Part shown: piece after piece, positions 8,831-17,889 of the stretch
How the letters are laid out: every line of letters begins with the position of its first letter
How positions within the stretch are numbered: the stretch's first letter is position 1
NCBI RefSeq assembly: GCF_000379665.1
Contig: NZ_KB903359.1
Coordinates: 1,269,340 to 1,333,339, forward strand
Length of the DNA stretch: 64,000 nt
Direction of reading: 5' to 3'
Source of the DNA: Butyricimonas synergistica DSM 23225
GTDB lineage: Bacteria > Bacteroidota > Bacteroidia > Bacteroidales > Marinifilaceae
Notes under the pieces: generated by a model
Database searches by the model: none
What the model saw: the letters and a program-made list of their open reading frames with translations, nothing else
What the model was told of the DNA's origin: nothing
Program-made: the position numbers and the translations under genes

Positions 8831-10300
8831 TTATTCAAATGCCGTTTGTCCCTGCGGCTTCGGTACCACGAACCCGTTCATCGGGATTGTCACGCTCTGC
8901 GGAATACTCCAACTGGTAATATTATGCAACTTATAATAATAAAACATCTGTCCCTCTCCCCAGAATTCCTTCCGGTACTCCTTCTCCACCTGGCTTTTTC
9001 TTGTGGTTTCACTATTAATATTTATGCTGACATCCATCCCGCGCGCTTGCCGGTAAGTTTCGAAATACCCCTTAGCTTCATCCAAAGGCAAATCTTCCAC
9101 TAAAATCAAATACATCTCGGCAAGACGTACCAACGGAACCATATTAATAGGCTCGATAACCCCGCTCTTGTAATATTTCAGATAATAGGCATTCGTCCCG
9201 TCCACTTCGAAATAGCGACCGCTCCGGCAACGAATATCCGTTTCCGATTTCTCGTACACGTTCGCTACCCACGAGTTGGTCAAATACAATTTCGGTTTTG
9301 CAGTGGAAGAAGACATCATTACCCCGTTGATGATTTTTTGCAGACTTGAACAATTCAATGCGAAAATATGCTCACATTGCATCACCAGATTCTTTCCCGT
9401 GCTTATCGTGTAACTGTTAGCTTCCGTCGCCAGTTTAAACTTGTTCGTTCCGTCCGTATTTTCAACCTCTACCACTTTTTTAGCGTAAATTGCAGCCTGC
9501 CCACCATCGCCAATCCAATGATAAAAACGGGCACGCAGCGCATCTACTGCATACCGGTTAAAATGTGTCTGACGATAGTAATGCCAATCGTCGTCCGGTG
9601 TATACTTTATGCCGTTGCTACCCGGATTATTGAAATCAAACATATTCCCGAGAGCAAACGGATCTTCTTGCAGGTATTTCTCTGCCTGTTCCAGATCCTT
9701 CAGAATATTCTCCTTTACCTTCCCGTAACTCACGGATACCAATTTCGACGGTTCACGAGTGATCTCCGTCACGTAAGGAATAGCCACCATGTCATCCGTC
9801 GCCCCTGCCGGTACCGGACCGAACAGACGAAGTAACTCCAAGTGGATAAAGGCACGCAGACCGTAAGCCTCACCCAGCAACAACTCCTTGTTCCCGTAAG
9901 AGAATTGCACGTCGGTCTTCTCCAGATTCTCCAACAAATCGTTGATATGCGCCACTACGGTATAATATTTACTCCAAATCGTCTGAATCACGCTTTCCAC
10001 GTTACTTTCGCTATAATTAAAGGAAGCGATATAAGTTTCCGTCGTATTGGAAGTCTTGTACCAATAACCCGCCAGTAAATCCGGAAAATAATAACTTGTA
10101 TTCTTCCCGTACAATTCTTTGGCAGCCAATTGTATATAAATACCATTCATCACATTTTTGAATCCCTTCTCACTCTGGTACATATCCTCTTCTTTCATCT
10201 CCGTGCGGGGATTCACATCCAGCCAATCGCTGCAACTGCAAGCCAACGCGAGCATGGCAACCAACAGCCAGTCAAAATATCTTGTTCTCGTTACTTTCAT
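8831..10300 (-). CDS. SusD/RagB family nutrient-binding outer membrane lipoprotein (locus 1)
   Basis: The protein has 489 residues and starts with a lipoprotein signal (LALAC / ACSC; lipidated Cys near residue 21 or 23). After it comes SDWLDVNPRTEM, the usual SusD opening with Asp-Val-x-Pro. TPR-like helices follow (GEAYGLRAFIHLELLRLFG is typical), and the C-terminal segment has VRLAEMYLILVED and YRKEFWGEGQMFYYYKL, also typical. It caps the SusC barrel encoded 19 bases upstream and delivers substrate. RagB homologues bind oligopeptides, which fits the peptidase in the same operon; this substrate assignment is inference. Confidence 0.93.
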   Translation of the reverse strand: MKVTRTRYFDWLLVAMLALACSCSDWLDVNPRTEMKEEDMYQSEKGFKNVMNGIYIQLAAKELYGKNTSYYFPDLLAGYWYKTSNTTETYIASFNYSESNVESVIQTIWSKYYTVVAHINDLLENLEKTDVQFSYGNKELLLGEAYGLRAFIHLELLRLFGPVPAGATDDMVAIPYVTEITREPSKLVSVSYGKVKENILKDLEQAEKYLQEDPFALGNMFDFNNPGSNGIKYTPDDDWHYYRQTHFNRYAVDALRARFYHWIGDGGQAAIYAKKVVEVENTDGTNKFKLATEANSYTISTGKNLVMQCEHIFALNCSSLQKIINGVMMSSSTAKPKLYLTNSWVANVYEKSETDIRCRSGRYFEVDGTNAYYLKYYKSGVIEPINMVPLVRLAEMYLILVEDLPLDEAKGYFETYRQARGMDVSININSETTRKSQVEKEYRKEFWGEGQMFYYYKLHNITSWSIPQSVTIPMNGFVVPKPQGQTAFE

Positions 10301-10319
10301 ATTATATTCATTTTAACGG

Positions 10320-13300
10320 TTAAAATCTGACTGATAGAGAGAATGAAAATTTCCGTGCGAAAGGGTAACTGGTACCGCGTTCCTGTTTGATACTCGATAC
10401 TCGGAAAATATCTTCGCCATATCCGGTCAATGACAGGTAGGATATGGAAAGGTTTCTCTTCAGCCACTCGGAACTCCATTCGTATCCCAAAGAAATACTA
10501 CCGCATTCCAGTGTATTCTCGTCTGCCACGAAACGGCTTGTTGCCTGCGTACTTGAAAGATCGGTCACACTTTTGAATTTAGCATGATCTCCTGGATTTT
10601 TCCATCGGCTATAAAGCACACGTTTGTCGGCATTGTTAATCGGGTGGATATTTTCCACCTTGTTTGCCAAAGTCGAGTTATACATCTGCCCTCCGCAACG
10701 ATAACTGAAAACGGCATTCAGCGTCCATCCCCGGAACCGGAACATGGTGTTGAAATTACCCCATACTTTCGGGTCTGTCACACCGCAAGCTACTTTATCT
10801 TTCACATCCCATTCATAAGTCTGGGTATGTCCATCCGCTTTCAAGTAAATTTCCTTACCGTTCGCCGGGTCGATGCCTAAAGAACGTACGGCAAAAATTG
10901 TATTCATGGATTGCCCTTCCTTGAACAGGAAGCTGGGATTAGCACCGTCGCTTGCCAACAATTCTTCATTCAGGAACTCCAAGGAATTGGAAATCTTTTT
11001 GATTTTGTTCTTGTTGTAAAGAATCGTTCCCCCGACAGACCAGAAAAGGTTACTTTCGCTATCGCGAATCAGGTAAGCATTCAACGATACTTCCACACCC
11101 CGGTTCTGCACTTTACCAATATTCGCCTTGTAGCTGCCGAAACCGCCCGCCAACGGCAACGTGATGTCTGCCAACATATCGTCCGTCAATTTATTATACC
11201 AGTCCACGTTCACTTTCAAACGATTGTCAAACACGCCCAATTCCATACCGATATTCAACTGTCCCGTCTTCTGCCATCCCAAATCCGGATTACCGATACC
11301 TAACAGATATGCCCCCGCGTTGCCGTTGTAGTTCTGCTCACTAAAATATTTAAAAGTCCGCATCGCCTGATAGGGAGAGAAATTTTGCGCACCCGACGTA
11401 CCGTAAGACACGCGCAGACGTGCCGTGTTCAACAGCATATTGTCTTTCAGAAAATGCTCCTGATGAATATTCCAACCAGCACCGACCGACCAGAAAGAAG
11501 CGTAACGATTGTCCGCGCCGAATTTAGAAGACCCCTCTAGTTTGCCGGATATATCAATAAAATAACGACGGTCATAAGTATAATTAACGTTCGCTATACC
11601 ACCCGCTCGCCGGGAAATACCCTCGTCACCATAGGGTGAGCCGTCTTTTTTATAAGAAGCGGCAAGCCCGATAAAGTCTGAATAATCATCCGGAATCCCT
11701 TCGCCAAAAAATGAATAATTTTCTGACTTTTCCTCCGCAAAATTATAGCCTAAACCCACGTATACCTGGTGTACACCTTGAAAAGTCTTGTTGTAATTCA
11801 GCGTGAAATCCGCTTCATATTTAAAACTCTCGCCAAGACCCATTTCATAAGAACCGCGCCGCCCATAGTCGTCGCCTGTGTATTTCAAGAAATCCGTGTG
11901 GCTCGCCGGCTTGTATTTGTCCGAACGTGAACTTTTAGATGTCACGCTGAACTTACCCCGTAGCACCAGTTCCGGCAAAACACTCCATTCTACGGCAAAA
12001 TTGTTGGTAATCTGCGTGTATTTACTCTCGTCAATACTTGGTAGATAAGCATTGTACAAGGGATTGTACACCGTATTGCTGTAAGAATCCCCGTACGCCT
12101 CGTTGGAATAAATTCGCTCATCCAAGATCATCAATAGATTACCCTCATCATCATAAGGCTTCCAGTAGGAATTGAGCTTAGCATACTGCGAAAACGTTCC
12201 GTAGGGAGAGTTTTGAGATTTATTCGACGCTACCTGCAAATCGTTCTGGAAGGTCAGATTTTTCAATTTATAGGAAAGAAAAACATTGCCGTTCAAAGTA
12301 TTTCTCTCCGAACCCTTCATCGCCCCGGCAATATTCTTGTACGACAATCCCACGGCATAACGAATTTCCTCACGTCCCCCTTCCAGACGCAAACTGTGGT
12401 TATGTCCCACGCCCGTGCGTACTGGGTATTTCAACCAATAGGTGTTCACCCCCCGCTCGGCAGCAAGCATTCGGGAATTATAAAGTGCTTCCAAGTTATG
12501 CTGGTTAGCCCCGGGACCCGAATTATACAGGTAAAGCCCCGCCGCTTTTTCGTATATCAACTTTTCTTTGGCACTCAACAAATTATACGAAGTCAAATCC
12601 GGTGCCTCTATTGCCAGACCGCCTTTATACGTCAACTGCAATCTACCGGCTTCCGGTTGCTTTGTCGTGATTACCACGACCCCGTTAGCCCCCCGGGTCC
12701 CGTACATGGCAGTCGCACTCGCGTCCTTCAGCAACGTGATACTCTCCACTTGATTATCATCAAGATCCATCATCCGTTCCAGCGTGATCTCGAACCCATC
12801 CATGATGAACAACGGCATATTCGCCGATTGTGTGTTTTGTGACTCCGACTGCAAATCTTTGACATTAGACGTCATACTCGAATTACCGCGGATCGTAATA
12901 TCCGGCAGGCTATTCGGGTCGGAACCCATTGTCGGGTTATCCACGATATTGAAACTCGGGTCAAAATTCCGGATAGAACTCAATATATTCCGGTTTCCCA
13001 CCCGTTTCAAGTCAGCTGCCGTGATCGTCGTAGCAGCCCCAGTGTAACTTTCTTTGGCTTTCGTGAATACTCCGGTCACCACAACCTCATCCAACGCCGA
13101 AACCTCTTCTTCCAGCACGACCCGCAAAGTATCTTTCGCAGTTTCTTCCGTGAAATCCAAAGTCCGTGTCTTATACCCCACGAAAGAAAATTCCAACTTT
13201 CCTTTCAAAACGGGTAATTTAATGAGAAACCAACCGTTGACATCCGAAGCCGTTCCCACGGAAGCTCCGACCAACTTAACCGTCACCCCCGGCATCGTTT

Positions 13301-13679
13301 CTTCCTTCTTGTCCCGGATAAAACCTTTGATAACAATAGAACGTACTTCCGGAGAAGAGGAACGCTTGAAAATAATAATAGTTTGATCCACACGCTGCCA
13401 AGACAAATCCGTTTTCTTTAAACATTCGTCCAATATCTCCGGAACGGTTTTTTGCTTCAAGTCGAAACTAATTCCGGTATAAGGCTTTACATCATCGAGC
13501 TGATAAGCAAATGTCTGATTACTTATTTCCCTCAACTTTTCAATGACCTGACTCAATCCCGCGTTTTGCATTCTCAAGTCGAATCGTTGTTCTTGCATTT
13601 GTGCTATTGTCGTTATGCCGGGCAGAACGAGCAAGCAAAAAAGTAAATGCAAGAACTGAATAAATCGATTTTTTTTCAT
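10320..13679 (-). CDS. SusC/RagA TonB-linked outer membrane receptor with STN domain (locus 1)
   Basis: The protein has about 1119 residues. In order come a signal peptide (MKKNRFIQFLHLLFCLLVL), an STN domain near residues 35-95 that would contact FecR, a carboxypeptidase-D-like domain (about 110-200, GFIRDKKEETMPGVTVKLVG), a TonB box region (ALDEVVVTG), a plug domain with LFIMDG and LKDASATAMYGTRGANGVVVITTK, and a 22-strand barrel ending in aromatic SLSVRF. It imports substrate captured by SusD using TonB energy. The STN domain and the upstream ECF/FecR pair indicate induction by its own substrate. The ATG at 13679 is chosen over 13709 because it starts the signal peptide. Confidence 0.93.
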   Translation of the reverse strand: MKKNRFIQFLHLLFCLLVLPGITTIAQMQEQRFDLRMQNAGLSQVIEKLREISNQTFAYQLDDVKPYTGISFDLKQKTVPEILDECLKKTDLSWQRVDQTIIIFKRSSSPEVRSIVIKGFIRDKKEETMPGVTVKLVGASVGTASDVNGWFLIKLPVLKGKLEFSFVGYKTRTLDFTEETAKDTLRVVLEEEVSALDEVVVTGVFTKAKESYTGAATTITAADLKRVGNRNILSSIRNFDPSFNIVDNPTMGSDPNSLPDITIRGNSSMTSNVKDLQSESQNTQSANMPLFIMDGFEITLERMMDLDDNQVESITLLKDASATAMYGTRGANGVVVITTKQPEAGRLQLTYKGGLAIEAPDLTSYNLLSAKEKLIYEKAAGLYLYNSGPGANQHNLEALYNSRMLAAERGVNTYWLKYPVRTGVGHNHSLRLEGGREEIRYAVGLSYKNIAGAMKGSERNTLNGNVFLSYKLKNLTFQNDLQVASNKSQNSPYGTFSQYAKLNSYWKPYDDEGNLLMILDERIYSNEAYGDSYSNTVYNPLYNAYLPSIDESKYTQITNNFAVEWSVLPELVLRGKFSVTSKSSRSDKYKPASHTDFLKYTGDDYGRRGSYEMGLGESFKYEADFTLNYNKTFQGVHQVYVGLGYNFAEEKSENYSFFGEGIPDDYSDFIGLAASYKKDGSPYGDEGISRRAGGIANVNYTYDRRYFIDISGKLEGSSKFGADNRYASFWSVGAGWNIHQEHFLKDNMLLNTARLRVSYGTSGAQNFSPYQAMRTFKYFSEQNYNGNAGAYLLGIGNPDLGWQKTGQLNIGMELGVFDNRLKVNVDWYNKLTDDMLADITLPLAGGFGSYKANIGKVQNRGVEVSLNAYLIRDSESNLFWSVGGTILYNKNKIKKISNSLEFLNEELLASDGANPSFLFKEGQSMNTIFAVRSLGIDPANGKEIYLKADGHTQTYEWDVKDKVACGVTDPKVWGNFNTMFRFRGWTLNAVFSYRCGGQMYNSTLANKVENIHPINNADKRVLYSRWKNPGDHAKFKSVTDLSSTQATSRFVADENTLECGSISLGYEWSSEWLKRNLSISYLSLTGYGEDIFRVSSIKQERGTSYPFARKFSFSLSVRF

Positions 13680-13713
13680 AATTTTGAATTGTAATAAATT
13701 TAAAAACAATTTT

Positions 13714-13765
13714 TTCTCGTACGGCGAGAAGGATTGCGAACGGAAAGTTTAACGGACTTTCCGTT
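13714..13765 (-). terminator. two hairpins between fecR and susC of locus 1
   Basis: On the minus strand a 10-bp stem (AACGGAAAGT with ACTTTCCGTT, 13739-13765) comes first, just after the FecR stop. A 6-bp stem (TTCTCG/CGAGAA, 13714-13730) with a five-base loop follows, then an A/T tract. The first can end fecR transcription. The second lies 34 bases before the susC start and may be part of the susC leader, as in locus 2. Confidence 0.5.
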
Positions 13766-13767
13766 TT

Positions 13768-14934
13768 TTATAAATTACTTTTTACCTGTATCATATTATC
13801 TTTCCTCGTGAATTTTACTTTTTTCGTACTCTCGAGAATCGTCAACACACTATCAATATCTTCATAACGTTTCGTTTCGATAGAAAAGAGCATATCCCCG
13901 GTACTCTTGTTATCAAACAACACACCGACATCATACCATTCCCCCAAAGCCTTCATGATCTCGGATAAAGGAAGTTCTTTAAAATAGAAACGATTGTTAA
14001 GCCATGCCGTCACGACATTTATATCCGCTTCCCGAACGGTAATATTTTCCCGGGAAGACGAAATAATCCCTTCCTGTCCGGGAAGAAGAACCACAGCATC
14101 AAGAGAATTACTCAAGCGCACGGAACCTTTTACCAACGTGGTATGGCTTGGTTGTTCCTTATAACAAGAGATATTAAACTCCGTTCCCAAAACAGTAACA
14201 CTATTATCCTCGAAATGAACGATAAAAGGTTTATCTTTATCCGGAGCAACTTCGAAAAAGGCTTCTCCCTCCACCCGAACTTCCCGGGTATCTCCCGTAA
14301 AGGGAACCGGGTAATGAAGAGTCGTCCCGGTATTCAAACGCACACGGCTGCCATCCGTAAGCACGAGGGTAAATTCGGCTTGTCGGGGAACCCGTATCGT
14401 ATGCCATTCCGAAACAACGGAAGAGCCACAATCTGTCAAATAAACCAATTCTTTATCAGTTTGTTGCATAACAACGTGTTTTTGTTGCAAGAGTCGTTTG
14501 ATACCCCCCGAGTCCAATGCAAAAACCTGATCGTTCACGGAAAGTGTCGGAAGATTACCCGCAGCAGACATTACCACGGCAGGCTCCTCCTGACGGGAGA
14601 AATACAAGGACCAGACGACCACTGCCGACACAAGGACACAGGCAACCGCAGCATATCGAAGAATCAAATTACGACGGCGTTGTCTTCGGAAAAGATACTT
14701 CTTTTGGAAATCCAACCATTCCTGCCTGCCTGTCGGCTTCCAATCTACAGTATGAAGATTTGCCGCAATATCATGGTAAAGCTCCTTCAAATCCGGATCT
14801 TCCTCCAATTGCTGATCAAGTTCATCGTGCACCGCATCCCGTTCTGTCAGACGCTTGGCAAATTGTTTGCCTAAATCCAATCGTTCGTAAATTTTTTGCT
14901 TCATCGTGATCTTTTCGTTTAAATCATCTATCAT
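13768..14934 (-). CDS. FecR-family anti-sigma factor (locus 1)
   Basis: The protein has 388 residues. A cytoplasmic N-terminal segment binds the sigma factor. One membrane span lies near residues 90-108 (ILRYAAVACVLVSAVVVW). The periplasmic FecR domain (LVLTDGSRVRLNTGTTLHYP, VEGEAFFEVAPDKDKPF, VLGTEFNISCY) is followed by a C-terminal DUF4974/STN-like domain (FYFKELPLSEIMKAL). It holds the ECF sigma factor until the SusC STN domain signals. An alternative start at 14904 (MKQKIYERL) is equally possible. The gene lies 40 bases after the sigma gene and is likely co-transcribed with it. Confidence 0.9.
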   Translation of the reverse strand: MIDDLNEKITMKQKIYERLDLGKQFAKRLTERDAVHDELDQQLEEDPDLKELYHDIAANLHTVDWKPTGRQEWLDFQKKYLFRRQRRRNLILRYAAVACVLVSAVVVWSLYFSRQEEPAVVMSAAGNLPTLSVNDQVFALDSGGIKRLLQQKHVVMQQTDKELVYLTDCGSSVVSEWHTIRVPRQAEFTLVLTDGSRVRLNTGTTLHYPVPFTGDTREVRVEGEAFFEVAPDKDKPFIVHFEDNSVTVLGTEFNISCYKEQPSHTTLVKGSVRLSNSLDAVVLLPGQEGIISSSRENITVREADINVVTAWLNNRFYFKELPLSEIMKALGEWYDVGVLFDNKSTGDMLFSIETKRYEDIDSVLTILESTKKVKFTRKDNMIQVKSNL

Positions 14935-14974
14935 ACGAAGAAGTCAAAAAAACGGGTGAACGGCACAACGGAAA

Positions 14975-15511
14975 TTAAATGAAATATTTTAGCAAGATCA
15001 AAATTACATACTGATTATTAATAATTTCCCTTAACTTCGAGTACGCATTTTTTTTCAACGTTTTCACGGTATTGATCGAAACTTCCAGTTCATCGGCTAT
15101 CTCCTGAGTCGAATATCCTTGAAGGGCAAGCAAGGCTATCTGGCGTGAACGTTCCGGCAATTTATTGATCGACTCCCGCACGATCCGATAAGTCTCTCTC
15201 CGGGTAACTTCATCTAAAAAGAAGGTGTCAGAATAGATCGTATCTTTCAAATCCTTGATTTTACTTTCCACCACCTTTTGAAGACGCAACTGGTCAAAAC
15301 ATTTATTCCGCCCCGTCGTGTAAAGAAAAGACAAAATCTCCTTTTCCGAATAAGCAGGATCAAAATTATTCCAAAGAGCAAAGAACGCATCCTGAGCAAC
15401 ATCCCGAGCCAACTCTCCATCCTTCAAAAAAGAGTTACAAAAATCATGTATAGCTTGAAAATAATCAAGATACACGGACTCAAATCGCTTTCTTTTCTCT
15501 GACTCTGTCAT
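14975..15511 (-). CDS. ECF RNA polymerase sigma factor (locus 1)
   Basis: The protein has 178 residues. Region 2 carries DVAQDAFFALWNNF and a FLYTTGRNKCFDQLR segment. Region 4 carries LPERSRQIALLALQGYSTQEIADELEVSINTVK, a helix-turn-helix. It belongs to the sigma-70 ECF group paired with FecR in Bacteroidota SusCD loci. It should activate the susC operon of locus 1 when the receptor is occupied. The hydrophobic tail (VILILLKYFI) is slightly unusual. A -7 box lies about 37 bases before the start. Confidence 0.92.
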   Translation of the reverse strand: MTESEKRKRFESVYLDYFQAIHDFCNSFLKDGELARDVAQDAFFALWNNFDPAYSEKEILSFLYTTGRNKCFDQLRLQKVVESKIKDLKDTIYSDTFFLDEVTRRETYRIVRESINKLPERSRQIALLALQGYSTQEIADELEVSINTVKTLKKNAYSKLREIINNQYVILILLKYFI

Positions 15512-15547
15512 CCAATTTTCACCCTATTTACCGCTAGTAGAACAACA

Positions 15548-15555
15548 CAAAGATA
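15548..15555 (-). promoter_or_regulatory. -7 box (TATCTTTG) for the locus 1 ECF sigma gene
   Basis: On the minus strand TATCTTTG matches TAnnTTTG, 37 bases before the ATG at 15511. No clear -33 TTTG is seen at the normal distance, so the assignment is provisional. Confidence 0.45.
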
Positions 15556-15655
15556 AAATTTAATTTATACAATAAAAACAATCCGACTTTACTTACTCCA
15601 CAATTTTCCCAATCCGCACGGCATAATGATATAGAGGAAATCTAGTTATTTTGTT

Positions 15656-15663
15656 TATATTTG
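15656..15663 (+). promoter_or_regulatory. -7 box (TATATTTG) for the NTF2-like gene
   Basis: TATATTTG matches the phylum -7 consensus, 68 bases before the ATG at 15724 and 24 bases before an earlier ATG at 15687. A -33 element is not evident. Confidence 0.4.
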
Positions 15664-15723
15664 TCAAATTTGGAAATGATACGAATATGAAAGTAATCAA
15701 ATAACATTTTAAACACCTATTTT

Positions 15724-16119
15724 ATGACCGGATACACGAGTTGCGAAGATGTTAAATCTACTACTATAACCCTGGAAGAACAAGCTTTAAAATTATGGAA
15801 TAACGGGAACCCGGATGGTTTTATAGAACTGTCTTCTGACGATGTTGTATATATTGACCCGGCTTTCGAGAATAAACTGGAAGGGAAAAAAGCCCTCGAA
15901 GATTATTATAATACAGTCCGGGGAAAAATCAAAATCGACTCGTATAAAATGATAAATCCAACAGTGCAAGTATCAACAGATGTAGCCGTCCTGACATACA
16001 GCTACGAGGCTCATCGAGACGGACAGGTATTCAGAATGAACTGCACGGAGGTTTACAAATTGACCCCGTCCGACCAATGGAAGATTATACACACGCATTG
16101 GTCGTTTGCACGCCCTTAA
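15724..16119 (+). CDS. small NTF2-like (SnoaL/DUF4440) protein, possibly with a broken lipoprotein signal
   Basis: The product has 131 residues of the NTF2 fold: an N-terminal helix (LEEQALKLWNNGNPDGFIEL), then DDVVYIDPAF, a GKKALEDYY helix and a strand pair ending in WKIIHTHWSFARP. Proteins of this type bind or turn over small molecules, but no catalytic set is obvious. An ATG at 15687 reads MKVIK and then meets TAA. Removing one T (15702) would join it in frame to give MKVIKNILNTYFM then TGYTSC, which resembles a weak lipoprotein signal with Cys. The gene may therefore have lost its signal peptide through a one-base change; this is inference. It stands alone on the plus strand between two minus-strand blocks. 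Confidence 0.7.
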   Translation: MTGYTSCEDVKSTTITLEEQALKLWNNGNPDGFIELSSDDVVYIDPAFENKLEGKKALEDYYNTVRGKIKIDSYKMINPTVQVSTDVAVLTYSYEAHRDGQVFRMNCTEVYKLTPSDQWKIIHTHWSFARP

Positions 16120-16134
16120 TATCTAAAAACTTTA

Positions 16135-17868
16135 TCATTCTTCGGTATATACCCATTTAATCGCATCTGCGGTCACTATTTGCTGCATATACGCCAGATC
16201 AATCGCAAAACCTTTTAACAGGGGATGCAGAATGAGATCCCCGGCACGATCATCAAGAGCGACTGTCACTTTTGTATTTTCAGGGAAATTGTATTTCCCT
16301 AAAGAGATCCATCCGCCTGTATCCAATTCCCGGTCTAAAATGACCTCTCGACTTTCTTTTTCAGACCGGATGGTATAATACGAAGTCATACTCGGAACAT
16401 TATTCGAGATATAGCCAACTCTCTTTATAGGTACACAATAAGCAAACAACTCGTACATTCCTTCACGGGGCAAGGTGGCATTCCATTCTGCCCGATAATC
16501 TCCGGTACCCGATTCTTTACAAAAGGCACTTTTTATATAGTCTCCATAATAATTCATATCGATAACCTCTTTCCAACGAGGCAAATTTTCGGATAAAATA
16601 GCATATTTATTATCTTGCTTTTTAATCAGATTTGCCAATTTCATCTGTTTTTGTCTGGGACCGATAACCTGAAAATTATCATCTGTATTATCCACGATAA
16701 TTTCACCGGGAGCAACGAAGAAAGATGATGCATCAATATCAAAAATTCCTTGGGTTGTATCCCGCGTACATTCTCCATTCTGTGAGTTTATCGCACTGGC
16801 TAAGCTGAAAATAATACTAGATGGAATATTATGTGATAAATTAGTATGAAAAATCTGCTGGGAAGTGTAATTGAAAAGTACTTTTATTTCCTTACAGCCA
16901 CCCGCTTCAACGATATAATTATGTACTTTAAAGTTCTCTCCCACATAGCTTGCCGCACTGATTATGGTAACGATGCCATCCGTTTTACTTGGATTATATA
17001 CCTTAAAATGCAATTTGATATATTCTACTTCTGGATCATTCTCTAATTTCATGTGTTTAATATCTTTCAATATCAAAGCCGGCACTCCTTTGTCAAAATA
17101 GCTTTTATCAAGCAGTGTATTCAGGTCGAAATCAAATTTTTCCAAATACTTTTGACGGAGAACTTCAAAATCAACGACTTGAAATTTACATTCTTCCGAA
17201 AAATCTAACAAAAAACGTTCAAAACGAAACCAGTCTATTGTCGTCGATATCCAAGATCGGAAGTCAATTACTTTATACAGGAACCAACCCTGGAATGCAC
17301 GTTTATCAAGTGTCGAGTCATAAATCGCATCTTTCAAAGAATGCTGGTCAAAATACCTGGCAGCCCCTTCAAGTCCTTCATTATATCCCTCACTCGTGAG
17401 TTTATGTCCGTCTTTCATATCAATAAGCCGCCGGATAACACTATTGATCCCGGGATAGCGATGGGAATGGATGAAACCGGTAAACTCTCTTGTCTGAGAG
17501 ATAAAATTAACTTTACTATCTTGGCAGTACCAGGCAAAAAACTTTTGAACAATGCTACTCTCCAATTCACCGGGTTCAAGATAATAATCTATACGCCAAC
17601 TGGATTTTTTCCTAAAAAAAGGCGGAGTATAAATTTGTGTAGCCACCCGTTCCGGGATAAAAGCTAATTCAGGCTGTGTCAACGGGCTATCTTTTTTCCA
17701 CCACCGGGGATAACCGGCGAATGAAACAGGCGTTTCGATAAAAGTGAGACGTTTAAATGGATATTTTCCTTGCAATATTAACTCTTCCACGAAAGAATAC
17801 ATATGAGAAGCCGTCTCATCCAAAGAATATTGACCCGAGACTAAATTCCAATCCTTGTACTCATCCAC
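16135..17868 (-). CDS. C-terminal part of an interrupted ABC-2 permease/M1-peptidase-like protein
   Basis: The 577-residue frame continues the frame of the membrane protein at 17890-19434 after a single TAA and seven codons (HPRSQFL). Its start would be GTG at 17868, which is unlikely to be a true start. YPFKRLTFIETPVSFAGYPRWW resembles the segment before the zinc site in M1 aminopeptidase domains fused to ABC-2 permeases in this phylum. No HExxH is present anywhere, so the peptidase-like domain appears catalytically dead. The C-terminal 200 residues are beta-rich. Read as one gene (16135-19434) the product would be about 1100 residues, close to the usual length of such fusions. Confidence 0.6.
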   Translation of the reverse strand: MDEYKDWNLVSGQYSLDETASHMYSFVEELILQGKYPFKRLTFIETPVSFAGYPRWWKKDSPLTQPELAFIPERVATQIYTPPFFRKKSSWRIDYYLEPGELESSIVQKFFAWYCQDSKVNFISQTREFTGFIHSHRYPGINSVIRRLIDMKDGHKLTSEGYNEGLEGAARYFDQHSLKDAIYDSTLDKRAFQGWFLYKVIDFRSWISTTIDWFRFERFLLDFSEECKFQVVDFEVLRQKYLEKFDFDLNTLLDKSYFDKGVPALILKDIKHMKLENDPEVEYIKLHFKVYNPSKTDGIVTIISAASYVGENFKVHNYIVEAGGCKEIKVLFNYTSQQIFHTNLSHNIPSSIIFSLASAINSQNGECTRDTTQGIFDIDASSFFVAPGEIIVDNTDDNFQVIGPRQKQMKLANLIKKQDNKYAILSENLPRWKEVIDMNYYGDYIKSAFCKESGTGDYRAEWNATLPREGMYELFAYCVPIKRVGYISNNVPSMTSYYTIRSEKESREVILDRELDTGGWISLGKYNFPENTKVTVALDDRAGDLILHPLLKGFAIDLAYMQQIVTADAIKWVYTEE

Positions 17869-17889
17869 TAGGAATTGACTACGAGGATG

